Assembly (NCBI GenBank): GCA_017617995.1
Contig: JAFZVE010000011.1
Span: 1-64,000 of the forward strand
Origin: Clostridiales bacterium
GTDB lineage: Bacteria > Bacillota > Clostridia > Saccharofermentanales > Saccharofermentanaceae
Length of the DNA: 64,000 nucleotides
Direction: 5' to 3'
Position 1 is the stretch's first letter. Every line of letters starts with the position of its first letter. Below, piece after piece: positions 33,305 to 41,897 of the stretch. Under the pieces are notes generated by a model. The model was given only the letters and a program-made list of their open reading frames with translations. It did not search any database and was not told the DNA's origin. The position numbers and the translations under genes are program-made.

Positions 33305-34477
33305 TTAGATCTGTCCAGTTGCAACATCAAAAGCATCGCATGCGCCAACATAGACTGTAAGTACATAGTAATATGCGCCGGAGATCCCCCAGTTTATTTC
33401 CCATAGATCGAGCAAATGTCCCTGATATTCCCATTCAAATGTTTCCGTGTAGTAACCTACACCGACCCCAAAGTAAACATTCTTCTCCGAAGTCGATAGC
33501 TTCTCGGTATGTTCGGTTACCAGGAATTCCACAAAATCGTAGATAGCTTCATACACATCCGTATATGAATGTACCTGATAGTCATGGTCTTCCCATCTGG
33601 CCTCCCAATAAATCCCCTCATCGTCGTAGACCGGCCAGTAACACATCGAACCACAAGCTTCCAGTGGAATAAATGTATCCGGAAAATCCAGATGTCCTAT
33701 TATTCTATTCTCAGCTGAGCAATCTGCCCGTTTCTGCTGATTCTCCATTACCGTATCATTAAACTCAAACGGAACCGGTGGATCGGACCATTCTGAATCT
33801 ACATGCCAGCCGCAATTATCCAGAACAGCAGACTTGGCTGCTTCGATTGCCGCATCTCTCGTGAAACTCGGATCCGGAATAGTCATTGCAGGTGTAGGGG
33901 TGATGGTATCGGTCGGAGTCGGAGTCTCCGTCGGATCTGAAGCAGGTTCACTTGTCGGAGTCAGGGTATTTGTCTCCGTAATAGTCTCCACAACTAATGT
34001 CTCTGTGGTCTCTGTGATCTCTGTGATCTCTGTGGTCTCTGTGATCTCTGTGGTCTCTGTGGTCTCTGTCGTCACTGTGGTCTCTGTCGTCACTGTGGTC
34101 TCTGTCGTCACTGTGGTCTCTGTCGTCACTGTGGTCTCTGTCGTCACTTCCGACGATTCTACCATATCTGTCGAAGTCTCAGAGAGCATCCCTTCGTTAC
34201 TTCCCTCGGCCTGTGAAACGATGCTTTCACTTGAAGATCCGACCGTATGCTCTTCCGGTTCAGGAATCTCAGTTTCAGAAGAATTAATAGACATTTCGCC
34301 GCTTTTCTCCACTGTTACCGTGTCCGGAATCGTAGAAAATGTCGGTATTACAGAAAGAGACGGTATTGCACTTATCGCCTGATTACTGTCACATCCTTCT
34401 ACAGTTGCAGAAAACAGAATCGACACTATCATAAATCCAGTAGTTATTCGTTTTTTTCTCGACATTACTTTTCCCAT
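33305..34477 (-). CDS. Cell-surface lipoprotein with Thr-Glu-Thr repeats
   Basis: A 390-residue secreted protein. The signal peptide ends at an atypical lipobox (TVEGC). An extended region of about 150 residues contains VTTETT repeats and Thr/Pro-rich sequence, a likely cell-wall-spanning stalk. A C-terminal globular domain of about 180 residues follows, rich in aromatic residues (YWPVYDDEGIYWEARWEDHDY, YVGACDAFDVATGQI at the end). The last domain hints at a PepSY-like or ligand-binding role but I cannot assign it. The ATG at 34477 has AAAGGAG 9 nt upstream. Confidence 0.75.
   Translation of the reverse strand: MGKVMSRKKRITTGFMIVSILFSATVEGCDSNQAISAIPSLSVIPTFSTIPDTVTVEKSGEMSINSSETEIPEPEEHTVGSSSESIVSQAEGSNEGMLSETSTDMVESSEVTTETTVTTETTVTTETTVTTETTVTTETTETTEITETTEITEITETTETLVVETITETNTLTPTSEPASDPTETPTPTDTITPTPAMTIPDPSFTRDAAIEAAKSAVLDNCGWHVDSEWSDPPVPFEFNDTVMENQQKRADCSAENRIIGHLDFPDTFIPLEACGSMCYWPVYDDEGIYWEARWEDHDYQVHSYTDVYEAIYDFVEFLVTEHTEKLSTSEKNVYFGVGVGYYTETFEWEYQGHLLDLWEINWGISGAYYYVLTVYVGACDAFDVATGQI
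34040..34150. repeat. 18-bp coding minisatellite
   Basis: Consecutive copies of an 18-nt unit (GTCTCTGTCGTCACTGTG on the plus strand) encode the VTTETT repeats of the surface lipoprotein, flanked by shorter 6-12-nt variants from about 34000. The near-identical copies suggest recent slippage and length variation between strains. Confidence 0.85.
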
Positions 34478-34539
34478 ATTTCTTTGCTCCTTTATGATCG
34501 TACACCGCATCTCTTCTAGACCTTTCTTTTGTCCACATA

Positions 34540-35688
34540 CTAGTAGACTTCGAAATGACTGGTCTTCAAAGAGTCTGCCACATCCTTCAGTTTCTTTCTG
34601 CGTAGCGCAATCTCGTTCTCAAGCCAGCTTTCCTTTTTCTTCAAGTTCTCCATGTATTCCGTGAAATACGCCAATGCCTTTCTCGCATTCCTGCACTTTT
34701 TGATCAGTTTACGCATCAGAATGGCACTCGGAACGAGAAATGGCACCAAATAGATACAAAACACGACAACAATATCCGCCTTGGCGGCTTTACCTGAATA
34801 TGCTGATACTGTTTTCTGTGTCAGACCATATGACATCCAGCTTGAGAGTATCGTAAACAGTATCCCGGAAAGCCATGTGACAATCCTGTTTCTGTACAGA
34901 ATCTTAGACGCTTCATCGATTCTCCACTGCATCGCATTCATACCGGCATCCGCTTGCGCACGATAAGTCCATCCTTCTCTTGTCGCAGTGCAGACAACCT
35001 TTTTATTTACGATACGATAGGTAAGAGAATCTTTGCTGGAACTTCTTACTCTCTGCAGATCTCTCTGCATTCGACTAATTTCCATGTTGATCCCTTCTCT
35101 CTCGAGAAGAGTTTTGATACATGCCTCTCTTTCACGCAGGCGTTCTGCCAGCTGTTCCAGCGTACTTTCCTCGTTCTCTACAAAGGTTTCTGTGTCCTGA
35201 ATAAAGGAAGTATACTCAACCCACTGTTCTCCTGTCAGGATCTTTGTCATATCAATATAGTAAGTTTCAATCTCTTGAAGTGCTTTTTTCAATAATTTAT
35301 TCTGGACATGAAGATCCCGATCCGAATGACGTACATCCTCGACTAGGATCCTCTTGCATCTTGACTCGCTGATCTGCTTCTTCTGCATAGCATAATTCAT
35401 CATAAGAATACGGATCAGTCCCGCATAAGCTTCTGGTCTATATGGATAATTAGAGATCAGATACTCGTATTCTTCCTGCGCTTTCTGAAGAAAACCCTGA
35501 CGTTCGTACGCATCAGCACTCATCATGACATGCGTATACTTTTCTTCCAGTTTCGAAGAAGACTTCTTCTGGAAAGCAGACTTGTGGAAGGATGAATTGC
35601 AACAATTGCATACGAAGTACTCACCTTTACGGACGAGTTCGTTGCTTCCGCAGTTTTCGCATGTGATGGAAAGGCTGGTACTGCCCAT
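34540..35688 (-). CDS. Zinc-ribbon, coiled-coil membrane protein
   Basis: A 382-residue protein. It has an N-terminal zinc ribbon (CENCGSNELVRKGEYFVCNCC), then a TPR-like helical segment (QKAQEEYEYLISNYPYRPEAYAGLI), long coiled coils (about 140-215), two membrane helices (about 270-320) and a C-terminal basic coiled coil. It resembles no characterised family. The same layout of zinc ribbon plus membrane helices recurs at 52598-53968. The ATG has AGAGGG upstream. Confidence 0.75.
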   Translation of the reverse strand: MGSTSLSITCENCGSNELVRKGEYFVCNCCNSSFHKSAFQKKSSSKLEEKYTHVMMSADAYERQGFLQKAQEEYEYLISNYPYRPEAYAGLIRILMMNYAMQKKQISESRCKRILVEDVRHSDRDLHVQNKLLKKALQEIETYYIDMTKILTGEQWVEYTSFIQDTETFVENEESTLEQLAERLREREACIKTLLEREGINMEISRMQRDLQRVRSSSKDSLTYRIVNKKVVCTATREGWTYRAQADAGMNAMQWRIDEASKILYRNRIVTWLSGILFTILSSWMSYGLTQKTVSAYSGKAAKADIVVVFCIYLVPFLVPSAILMRKLIKKCRNARKALAYFTEYMENLKKKESWLENEIALRRKKLKDVADSLKTSHFEVY

Positions 35689-35797
35689 TGTTTTTCCCTC
35701 TCTTTCAGGATCGTTGTGTTTTCTTACACCACAATAGTATCAAGCCTTCTGATCTGAGACTTGACCCGAAGAGGGAATAAAATTCGAAAAAACTATC

Positions 35798-36934
35798 TTA
35801 TTCTATTGAAACACGGCACCGGCCGATCTGATATATTTCTTCACCCACATATGAGCATCGGACAAAATACGGTTTCCTCTTTGCAGTTTCTTCATCCAGA
35901 ACTTCGGCAATCACACGACTTGCCTCTCTTTCACCCAAGAGCGCTGTCTCCATTGTCTTGGAAACGAAACCCGAATACTTGCCCAACATAAGAATACTGC
36001 CATGCTCTCCTTTGTCTAAGCGTGAGTAGGCTCCGATATATTTCTTTACATAATTATCCCAACTGACCTCAATGGCCTTAAGAATCCCATCTGGAGAAAA
36101 GATTACTCGCTGGGATGGACTCATTTTCTCACACAAGGATAGATCCAGGATGATCGGAAACCTTACGATGGTGTGTGGCTTCAGACACTCAGCATACACC
36201 GTTGGATCCTTCCACTCAAAATTGTCCGCTCCCAAACTGAAAACAGAATTAATGAGAATATCCTCATCGGAAAGAGGTTCGGAGTCTCCCACTATGACCG
36301 CACGCATAATATCGTTAAGAATGTCCTCTCGTTTGTATGCTCCCGTATTGTCAGGGAATAGATCTGCATGTAGCATCTCATTTTTTAGTTTTTCATTAGG
36401 CTTCTTCAGAAAGGACTTATCCTTGGGACTCAGGTTTTTCCCTTTTTCGCGTGCCACAGCTCTTTCTTCCTGTATTGTCCGAATCATTTGTTCTTCTGTG
36501 TAAACAGGATGTCCTAAACGCAAGATCAATGCGCCTTCTATAACTGAACGCAGTGCGCCTTTAAAACTCGAACCGGGAATATACGGACATCCATACGGAT
36601 CACGAATGAAAGTAAAGATTTCTCTTTGTTCCCACGACCGTTGTGGTGCCGCGATTTTAATCATCCTTTCCATCGCTTCAGGGTAACAGTTCTTGGGAAT
36701 ACGATAATCATAAAAAAACTTCTTCAGGTCATATCTGCGATCAGACACGAATGCATCGTATCCGGACTTAGGGTACCGTTTCTCTAGGAAGCGATAGAAT
36801 CTCTTTCCTCGGAATACAAAAACATCGTTCTGCTCAGCTATGTAGTTATTTTTCTCATACTTGTCTCCATCTCCGATGTGGATGGGAGAAAGCGTTTCCA
36901 GTACTATGGTGAATTGCTTCAAATAACTGTTCAT
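35798..36934 (-). CDS. csm5: Type III-A CRISPR protein Csm5
   Basis: A 378-residue RAMP protein that caps the 3' end of the crRNA in the Csm complex. The N-terminal strand FTIVLETLSPIHIGDGDKY and the glycine-rich RAMP motif YIPGSSFKGALRSVIEGAL identify it; GKYSGFVSKTMETALL is near the C terminus. It is the last gene of the effector operon, 1 nt after csm4. Codon use is visibly AT-richer than the genes at 20-33 kb. Confidence 0.93.
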   Translation of the reverse strand: MNSYLKQFTIVLETLSPIHIGDGDKYEKNNYIAEQNDVFVFRGKRFYRFLEKRYPKSGYDAFVSDRRYDLKKFFYDYRIPKNCYPEAMERMIKIAAPQRSWEQREIFTFIRDPYGCPYIPGSSFKGALRSVIEGALILRLGHPVYTEEQMIRTIQEERAVAREKGKNLSPKDKSFLKKPNEKLKNEMLHADLFPDNTGAYKREDILNDIMRAVIVGDSEPLSDEDILINSVFSLGADNFEWKDPTVYAECLKPHTIVRFPIILDLSLCEKMSPSQRVIFSPDGILKAIEVSWDNYVKKYIGAYSRLDKGEHGSILMLGKYSGFVSKTMETALLGEREASRVIAEVLDEETAKRKPYFVRCSYVGEEIYQIGRCRVSIE

Positions 36935-36935
36935 C

Positions 36936-37883
36936 TCATACTCCTATAAACATGGGAACAGCATACTTATATACTGCGTGTGACCCATCACCAGTCTGCG
37001 CATTCCATATTTTACCGTTAAACCTCTTGGAGAATACTGCCCCTGCTGCAGCAAAATACAATGTGCGCCGTTTTTTCAATGAATCTGAATAATTCACAGA
37101 GGCAACATACCCGCTTCTGCGAACCAGAAGAAAACCTGCATACTCTGCCATCGTTTCTTCCAATTCGTCTTCATCAGGGATAGATGTTGTCAGACTCATG
37201 TATTTGTCAGATTCGATCTTCATTCTCTTGATAATCATCTCCGGCACATCCATTATCTCGTAAGTAAACTTTCCATATCCTGAACTCGTCTTACCGCCGA
37301 TTCCACGAAGAGACAGATGAGTTAGGATTTCCTTTATCAATTCATACTCATCTTCCATTTCATAGCCCAGCAGGAAGTATAGACCATTTCCTTCCTTATA
37401 TCGGAAGATCCGAACCGAGTATGGTTCTGCGTCAGCATCATCAATAGTTTTAGCATTTTTGCTGACGAGATCATATTTCCCGAAATTGTCAGAAAAATAC
37501 GTTTCCATTTGGATAATATCCGCGCGTCCTGCGATATAATCATCAAATTGATCCGATTCGATGAAGAGCAGTTTTTTCGCGGTTTTCTTCAACACTGAGC
37601 TATTAACAGTCTCATCCTCCGTCTCGATCTTCTCAATATACATCAATGGTTTGGGAAGATAGATCCTATCCCCGATAAATGGAAATGCATCGGAAAAACA
37701 AACATGTCTTGTCTGCACCGCCGAGATCACTCTCTCCAAAGCATCCTGTGAGAACTGCGCCGCCTCAACACATAGCGCAGAAAAAACAGTATCGGCACAG
37801 AGCGTGTTTTTGCAGGTCTCCAGACCACCATCTCCAAAGTGGACGGCAGTAGTAAAATGCATTTTTACCATTTTATAGTTCAT
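36936..37883 (-). CDS. csm4: Type III-A CRISPR protein Csm4
   Basis: A 315-residue RAMP protein that holds the 5' tag of the crRNA next to Cas10. Family marks are VHFGDGGLETCKNTLCADTVFSALC at the N terminus and the RAMP loop LSLRGIGGKTSSGYGKFTYE. It overlaps csm3 by 4 nt (ATGA), a coupling typical for subunits of one complex. Confidence 0.93.
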   Translation of the reverse strand: MNYKMVKMHFTTAVHFGDGGLETCKNTLCADTVFSALCVEAAQFSQDALERVISAVQTRHVCFSDAFPFIGDRIYLPKPLMYIEKIETEDETVNSSVLKKTAKKLLFIESDQFDDYIAGRADIIQMETYFSDNFGKYDLVSKNAKTIDDADAEPYSVRIFRYKEGNGLYFLLGYEMEDEYELIKEILTHLSLRGIGGKTSSGYGKFTYEIMDVPEMIIKRMKIESDKYMSLTTSIPDEDELEETMAEYAGFLLVRRSGYVASVNYSDSLKKRRTLYFAAAGAVFSKRFNGKIWNAQTGDGSHAVYKYAVPMFIGV

Positions 37884-38593
37884 AGCGCACTTCCTTCATC
37901 ACCTTTGAGAATCGATTGGCACTTGCAGAAGATATCCTCCGGGAGTTCTCCGGCCACTAGTTTCGCATCGATATTTCCGAATTTCACTTTTCCATATCCA
38001 CGACTTCCGCTACCACCCAGATAATCGCTTTCCAAAAGATCCATTCCCTCTTTTACAAGAGCAAAGTCCTCGAGTATTTCCTGAATCCGGGTTTCATCCT
38101 CAATATCAAAAGTGTAAACGAGTTTCATGTTGTAAATGGCTCCTCGGACCGAGCGTTCGATAAAACGAGGCATAGCCACTGCAGTTAATCGGTTGATTAC
38201 GTTTTCTGCTTTCACTTCGGTGAGAGGTACATCTTTCTTCTTAAGATCACCAACGCAGGCCTCATCCAGGAAACAATCTGAGAAGATCAATCTGCCGATC
38301 TTCTCTTTTTCCAATGTAGATCCGAAGAGCCGCCTGATTCTGACGTCCTGCTTGTTCAGATACTCTATCGTGTTCTTAGACTGAAGGCTTTCAGTCGTAA
38401 CATACTTCTTCCCGAGAAGATAGCGGATCTTTCCCTTCAGGCTACTTCCGGGAATCATTGGCTGATTCGTCAGAGTATCACGTACAACAAATGAATCGAT
38501 CGATCCGATAGCAGAGAAACGATCCATACCACCAATATGCATTCCCGATAAAGACTTGATATCTCCCGTTATAAGAATCTTTCCATAACTCAT
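37880..38593 (-). CDS. csm3: Type III-A CRISPR backbone nuclease Csm3
   Basis: A 237-residue backbone subunit that binds crRNA and cuts bound target RNA every 6 nt. The catalytic Asp33 is present in AIGSIDSFVV, exactly at the known position. The RAMP motif MIPGSSLKGKIRYLLG and the C-terminal GGSGSRGYGKVKFG are intact. The ATG at 38593 follows the csm2 stop closely, with GGGAG upstream; the open frame extends 13 codons into csm2 without support. Confidence 0.95.
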   Translation of the reverse strand: MSYGKILITGDIKSLSGMHIGGMDRFSAIGSIDSFVVRDTLTNQPMIPGSSLKGKIRYLLGKKYVTTESLQSKNTIEYLNKQDVRIRRLFGSTLEKEKIGRLIFSDCFLDEACVGDLKKKDVPLTEVKAENVINRLTAVAMPRFIERSVRGAIYNMKLVYTFDIEDETRIQEILEDFALVKEGMDLLESDYLGGSGSRGYGKVKFGNIDAKLVAGELPEDIFCKCQSILKGDEGSAL

Positions 38594-38594
38594 A

Positions 38595-39140
38595 TTATTT
38601 ATCACTCCCTCCACAGTACTTGTGGTATGCAACCAACGCTTCTACATATTTGCAAAACAAAAGTGCTTTGCTTCGAACTGTCTCGTCATCCAGATCAGCC
38701 GAACCGATTTGTTTTAAGAAACCCATAAGATTCGCATTATCAACAAGTATTCTGACTTTTTCCTCTCTTCCGCTTTCGTAAGCAAACCGCATCCGAATAT
38801 ATCCGCAATCCTCCTTGATTTCCTTGACCGGTAAAGCTGGATCTAATCGAAGTTTATCATTCAGGTCACTTACAAGGGAAAGAATTCCACGTATCTTACT
38901 AGTCGAGAGAAGTTTCTTTTTCGGAATACTCTCGATAACTTTCTCAGCTTCTTCGACATAACCTATTTCTGTAATCTTCTCTAGTTCAACCTTATAGGAC
39001 AGATTGCCTTCATGAGACGATCTCGATCTGTCAGAGTAATCGTTCCCTCGTCTATCTCCGGAAAAACCGCCCCTGTCGTTTCTTCCGCCTCTGAAGTCGC
39101 CTCCATTTCTATTTCGATAGCCATCTTGATTAAAGCCCAT
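38595..39140 (-). CDS. csm2: Type III-A CRISPR small subunit Csm2 with RGG-rich extension
   Basis: A 181-residue small subunit. The helical Csm2 core occupies about residues 55-181 (VIESIPKKKLLSTSKIRGIL, LLFCKYVEALVAYHKYCGG). The first 48 residues are a low-complexity Arg/Gly/Asp/Ser tail with GGDFRGGRNDRGG-type elements, resembling RGG boxes that bind RNA; ordinary Csm2 proteins are about 125-145 residues. The start overlaps the cas10 stop by one base (TAATG). Confidence 0.9.
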   Translation of the reverse strand: MGFNQDGYRNRNGGDFRGGRNDRGGFSGDRRGNDYSDRSRSSHEGNLSYKVELEKITEIGYVEEAEKVIESIPKKKLLSTSKIRGILSLVSDLNDKLRLDPALPVKEIKEDCGYIRMRFAYESGREEKVRILVDNANLMGFLKQIGSADLDDETVRSKALLFCKYVEALVAYHKYCGGSDK

Positions 39141-41140
39141 TATTTTTCACCTCCATCTTTCTTTCGGTTTTCATAAATATACAACTGCGCTGCCATGATG
39201 AACTGCTCTTTCTCCTCCGAGTGGTTTGAGAACTTGATCCACTGCATCAGTTTTCTCTCAAACTCTTCATATCGTGTATATTCTTCACTCTTATCATTGC
39301 TAGGAGCCATTCTGCCCAGAAGATATGCTAATCTGGCAATATTCAGTTTCACATCCGATTTCTGAACTAACTCAAGAATATTGTAAAGGAATGTCGTGCC
39401 ACGTTCCGTCATGCTTCCCAGACAATCTTCTATGGCTTTCTTCTTCTCACCAAAGATTCTTTTTCGGATCTCGTCCCAGTGGAACGTATTTCCGTTTTCT
39501 GTTGAAAACAGAGTCAAAGCATTCTTGCCGGGTAGTCTCTTCGAGCGATCCTCTAGTGCACCTACCATGTCGGCAATATAACTCACAGGGAATTTCGGAT
39601 CAAATAATCCAAATCCGGCTGAAATCGTCAAAGCACCGAGAGAGTATTCTTTCAGTTCACGCTCGATATCCAATATCGAGAGGAGTGCATCATTCCATGA
39701 GCCGAGCAGGAAAATGTCATCGCCTCCGGAATAAACCACAGATACATTTCGCTGTGTCTTCGCAAGTATGGCATTGATATTGGACTTGAAGAATAAAGAC
39801 AGACTTTTTGAGAATGCGATTGCTCTGAAAATATTCTGGCGTTCCTTCTCAAAGCCGAACACGAAGGCATGTCCCAGATTATCGATGTCTCCGCGCACCA
39901 CACCGAGTTTTTCGATTCCTTTCGAGTTCATCGCAAGTTCAGCAATCGTTCCTTCCTTGGAGTAGTCAGCCACGCAGAAACTCTTACAATCTTTTCTTAC
40001 GTCATTCTTAATATATGTGCGGACAACTTTTTTCTCTTCGCAAAGTCTCGAGTATGTTGTTTCATCACAAGCACACAAATGCCGTTGGGGAAAAATCGCA
40101 ATTCCTTCCACACTATCATTTGTAACAACAAAATACTTTCTGGACATTATTTGTGAAGCCAGACATATCAGTCCGCGACAAATCGCACATACGTCATCTG
40201 TTGTTCTGATGACAGTTTTTGAAGATGTGTGACAGATACGGCATTCTCTCCCGACATCTATCTCAATGCCATTTAATTCCTGAATCTCTTTGCATGTATA
40301 TCTGTGTCTTTTTTTCGAAGAAACGCAGGCAGACACATCACGGAAGATACGGTTATAGCTTCCCGTTGGTGTATTGTACAGATCATTTTTCGAACAGATG
40401 GTATGTCCAATAGCCAAATAAAGCCCCGTTTCAAAGTTTTCGCGAAACCAGGAATTGATTTCTCGTTCATATTGACCCAGAATACCCATGCTTTCCTGGT
40501 TATAGGGCAGAAGCAGATATGCTCTGCCGCCACCTATGTAAAGAAGATTGGCACGCGAAAGCCCAAAACGTTCCAGCAATTCATCGGCCATGTTTTCCAT
40601 CAGAATCTCAAGATAGAAAGAGCGGGCACGCAAATTCTTAAGCACATCTCCACGATCATACATCTGGTAGATGAAGGACTGAATTCCTGACATATCCATG
40701 CTAATGAAGAGCAACTCTCCATTCTCTGACTGTTCCGCAGCACACCTAATGCCAACTTGAAGTCGAATATGCTCGAATAGCGAAACATCTTCCATGGTTT
40801 CTTCGACACAGGGAATATACGAAGTCTCTCTTTCAAGCTCGTCCAAGAGTGAATCTATCTCTCGTTTTGTGGAAGCACCTTCGTATTCTGATATTAACTC
40901 TCTAATCCTCTGCTGAATAGAAGCGCGCTGCTCTTCTCCGACAATACCATCTTTCGGAACAGGCAATAATTCAAATCCATCTCCCGAATTCCTTGAGTAG
41001 GGATAGACAAAATCCTTTCGGTTTCCGTTCAGATTATTGAACAGACTCTTCAGAGGCTTTGCTTGAAGAACATCTATCTTTTCGGTTTCTTCTTGCAACA
41101 CTGTCAGTGCTGTCTTCATCGTTTCCAACTCGATTATCAC
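39140..41140 (-). CDS. cas10: Type III-A CRISPR Cas10/Csm1 lacking the HD nuclease domain
   Basis: Up to 666 residues; the cyclic-oligoadenylate synthetase of the Csm complex. The second Palm domain has the catalytic VVYSGGDDIFLLG (GGDD at 472-475). A zinc ribbon (CRIC at 300, CAIC at 318), DVSLFEHIR near 118 and the first Palm are present. The N-terminal HD domain of about 100 residues is missing: the sequence begins almost directly with KPLKSLFNNLNG, which normally follows HD. No HD is encoded upstream, because the frame closes inside cas6. The start is uncertain: GTG 41140, TTG 41128 or ATG 41119, near a full GGGAGGTGAT ribosome site. It overlaps cas6 by about 100 nt. Confidence 0.92.
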   Translation of the reverse strand: MIIELETMKTALTVLQEETEKIDVLQAKPLKSLFNNLNGNRKDFVYPYSRNSGDGFELLPVPKDGIVGEEQRASIQQRIRELISEYEGASTKREIDSLLDELERETSYIPCVEETMEDVSLFEHIRLQVGIRCAAEQSENGELLFISMDMSGIQSFIYQMYDRGDVLKNLRARSFYLEILMENMADELLERFGLSRANLLYIGGGRAYLLLPYNQESMGILGQYEREINSWFRENFETGLYLAIGHTICSKNDLYNTPTGSYNRIFRDVSACVSSKKRHRYTCKEIQELNGIEIDVGRECRICHTSSKTVIRTTDDVCAICRGLICLASQIMSRKYFVVTNDSVEGIAIFPQRHLCACDETTYSRLCEEKKVVRTYIKNDVRKDCKSFCVADYSKEGTIAELAMNSKGIEKLGVVRGDIDNLGHAFVFGFEKERQNIFRAIAFSKSLSLFFKSNINAILAKTQRNVSVVYSGGDDIFLLGSWNDALLSILDIERELKEYSLGALTISAGFGLFDPKFPVSYIADMVGALEDRSKRLPGKNALTLFSTENGNTFHWDEIRKRIFGEKKKAIEDCLGSMTERGTTFLYNILELVQKSDVKLNIARLAYLLGRMAPSNDKSEEYTRYEEFERKLMQWIKFSNHSEEKEQFIMAAQLYIYENRKKDGGEK

Positions 41141-41897
41141 CTCCCGTAACTATAATTGCGCCCATTCCAAGCGCTGTTTTAATTCCAACTCCGGAAAACT
41201 CACCATATTTTAGAAGCATCCAGACCAGGTTCACCATCTGTTGTGGTCCAAAAACACGAAGTGTCACATCTCCGACAAAGGATGGAATTCTCACTCCTCC
41301 AACAGGGTACTTCGCCGATCGGAGGCGATACCCGACAATCTTGATCTGATTTTCAAGAGAAGCCAGCACATCAGGATCCGCCATGGAAGTATCATCATCT
41401 GCTGAAGCATCATATCTGTTCATTAAGCTCTGCAAGATGAGCCGTGTTGTCGGGAAAAGAACATACTCATCATTCTGTTTAAATGAAGTCGGTGACAGAA
41501 AAGAAACATGAATGATCCTCTCGCGGTCCGTCATCAAGTAGTCTTTCAGGAAAACATCTCCCGGAATATACTTGATTGTCCTTTCCTGCACAGTCAATCG
41601 GACATCTTTATATTTTAGCCGTATTTCCGGAACCATCTGAACACGGTCGAGAATCTGCTCCTTTGCGACCTGATTCAAGGCAGCAATCGTCCATGTTATC
41701 TCACCGGATCTGCTATCCGTTTCCACATACTGACTAAAAGGATGGACCGAAGATACATGTAGTTGTTCTACAAATGATTCCGGAATCATCTCCATAAGAG
41801 CCCCATGTAATGCAGGTCCAAGGCAATCTCCTTTCTCCAGTTTCTTATCTGCTTGTAGGCGGAATCTCAAGGAATACAGCATATCAAAGAACCTCAT
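41034..41897 (-). CDS. cas6: CRISPR repeat endonuclease Cas6
   Basis: A 287-residue crRNA-processing ribonuclease with ferredoxin-like folds. The glycine-rich loop YGEFSGVGIKTALGMGAI near residue 240 is the Cas6 signature, and ALHGALMEMIPESF is in the N-terminal part. It should cut the repeat at the base of the CCCC-GAGA-GGGG hairpin, leaving the 8-nt tag ACGAAAAC. It overlaps csm6 upstream by 14 nt and cas10 downstream by about 100 nt. The last 35 residues (polar, Asp/Arg/Ser-rich) share DNA with the cas10 start. Confidence 0.9.
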   Translation of the reverse strand: MRFFDMLYSLRFRLQADKKLEKGDCLGPALHGALMEMIPESFVEQLHVSSVHPFSQYVETDSRSGEITWTIAALNQVAKEQILDRVQMVPEIRLKYKDVRLTVQERTIKYIPGDVFLKDYLMTDRERIIHVSFLSPTSFKQNDEYVLFPTTRLILQSLMNRYDASADDDTSMADPDVLASLENQIKIVGYRLRSAKYPVGGVRIPSFVGDVTLRVFGPQQMVNLVWMLLKYGEFSGVGIKTALGMGAIIVTGGDNRVGNDEDSTDSVARRNRKDRCSSSKASEESVQ

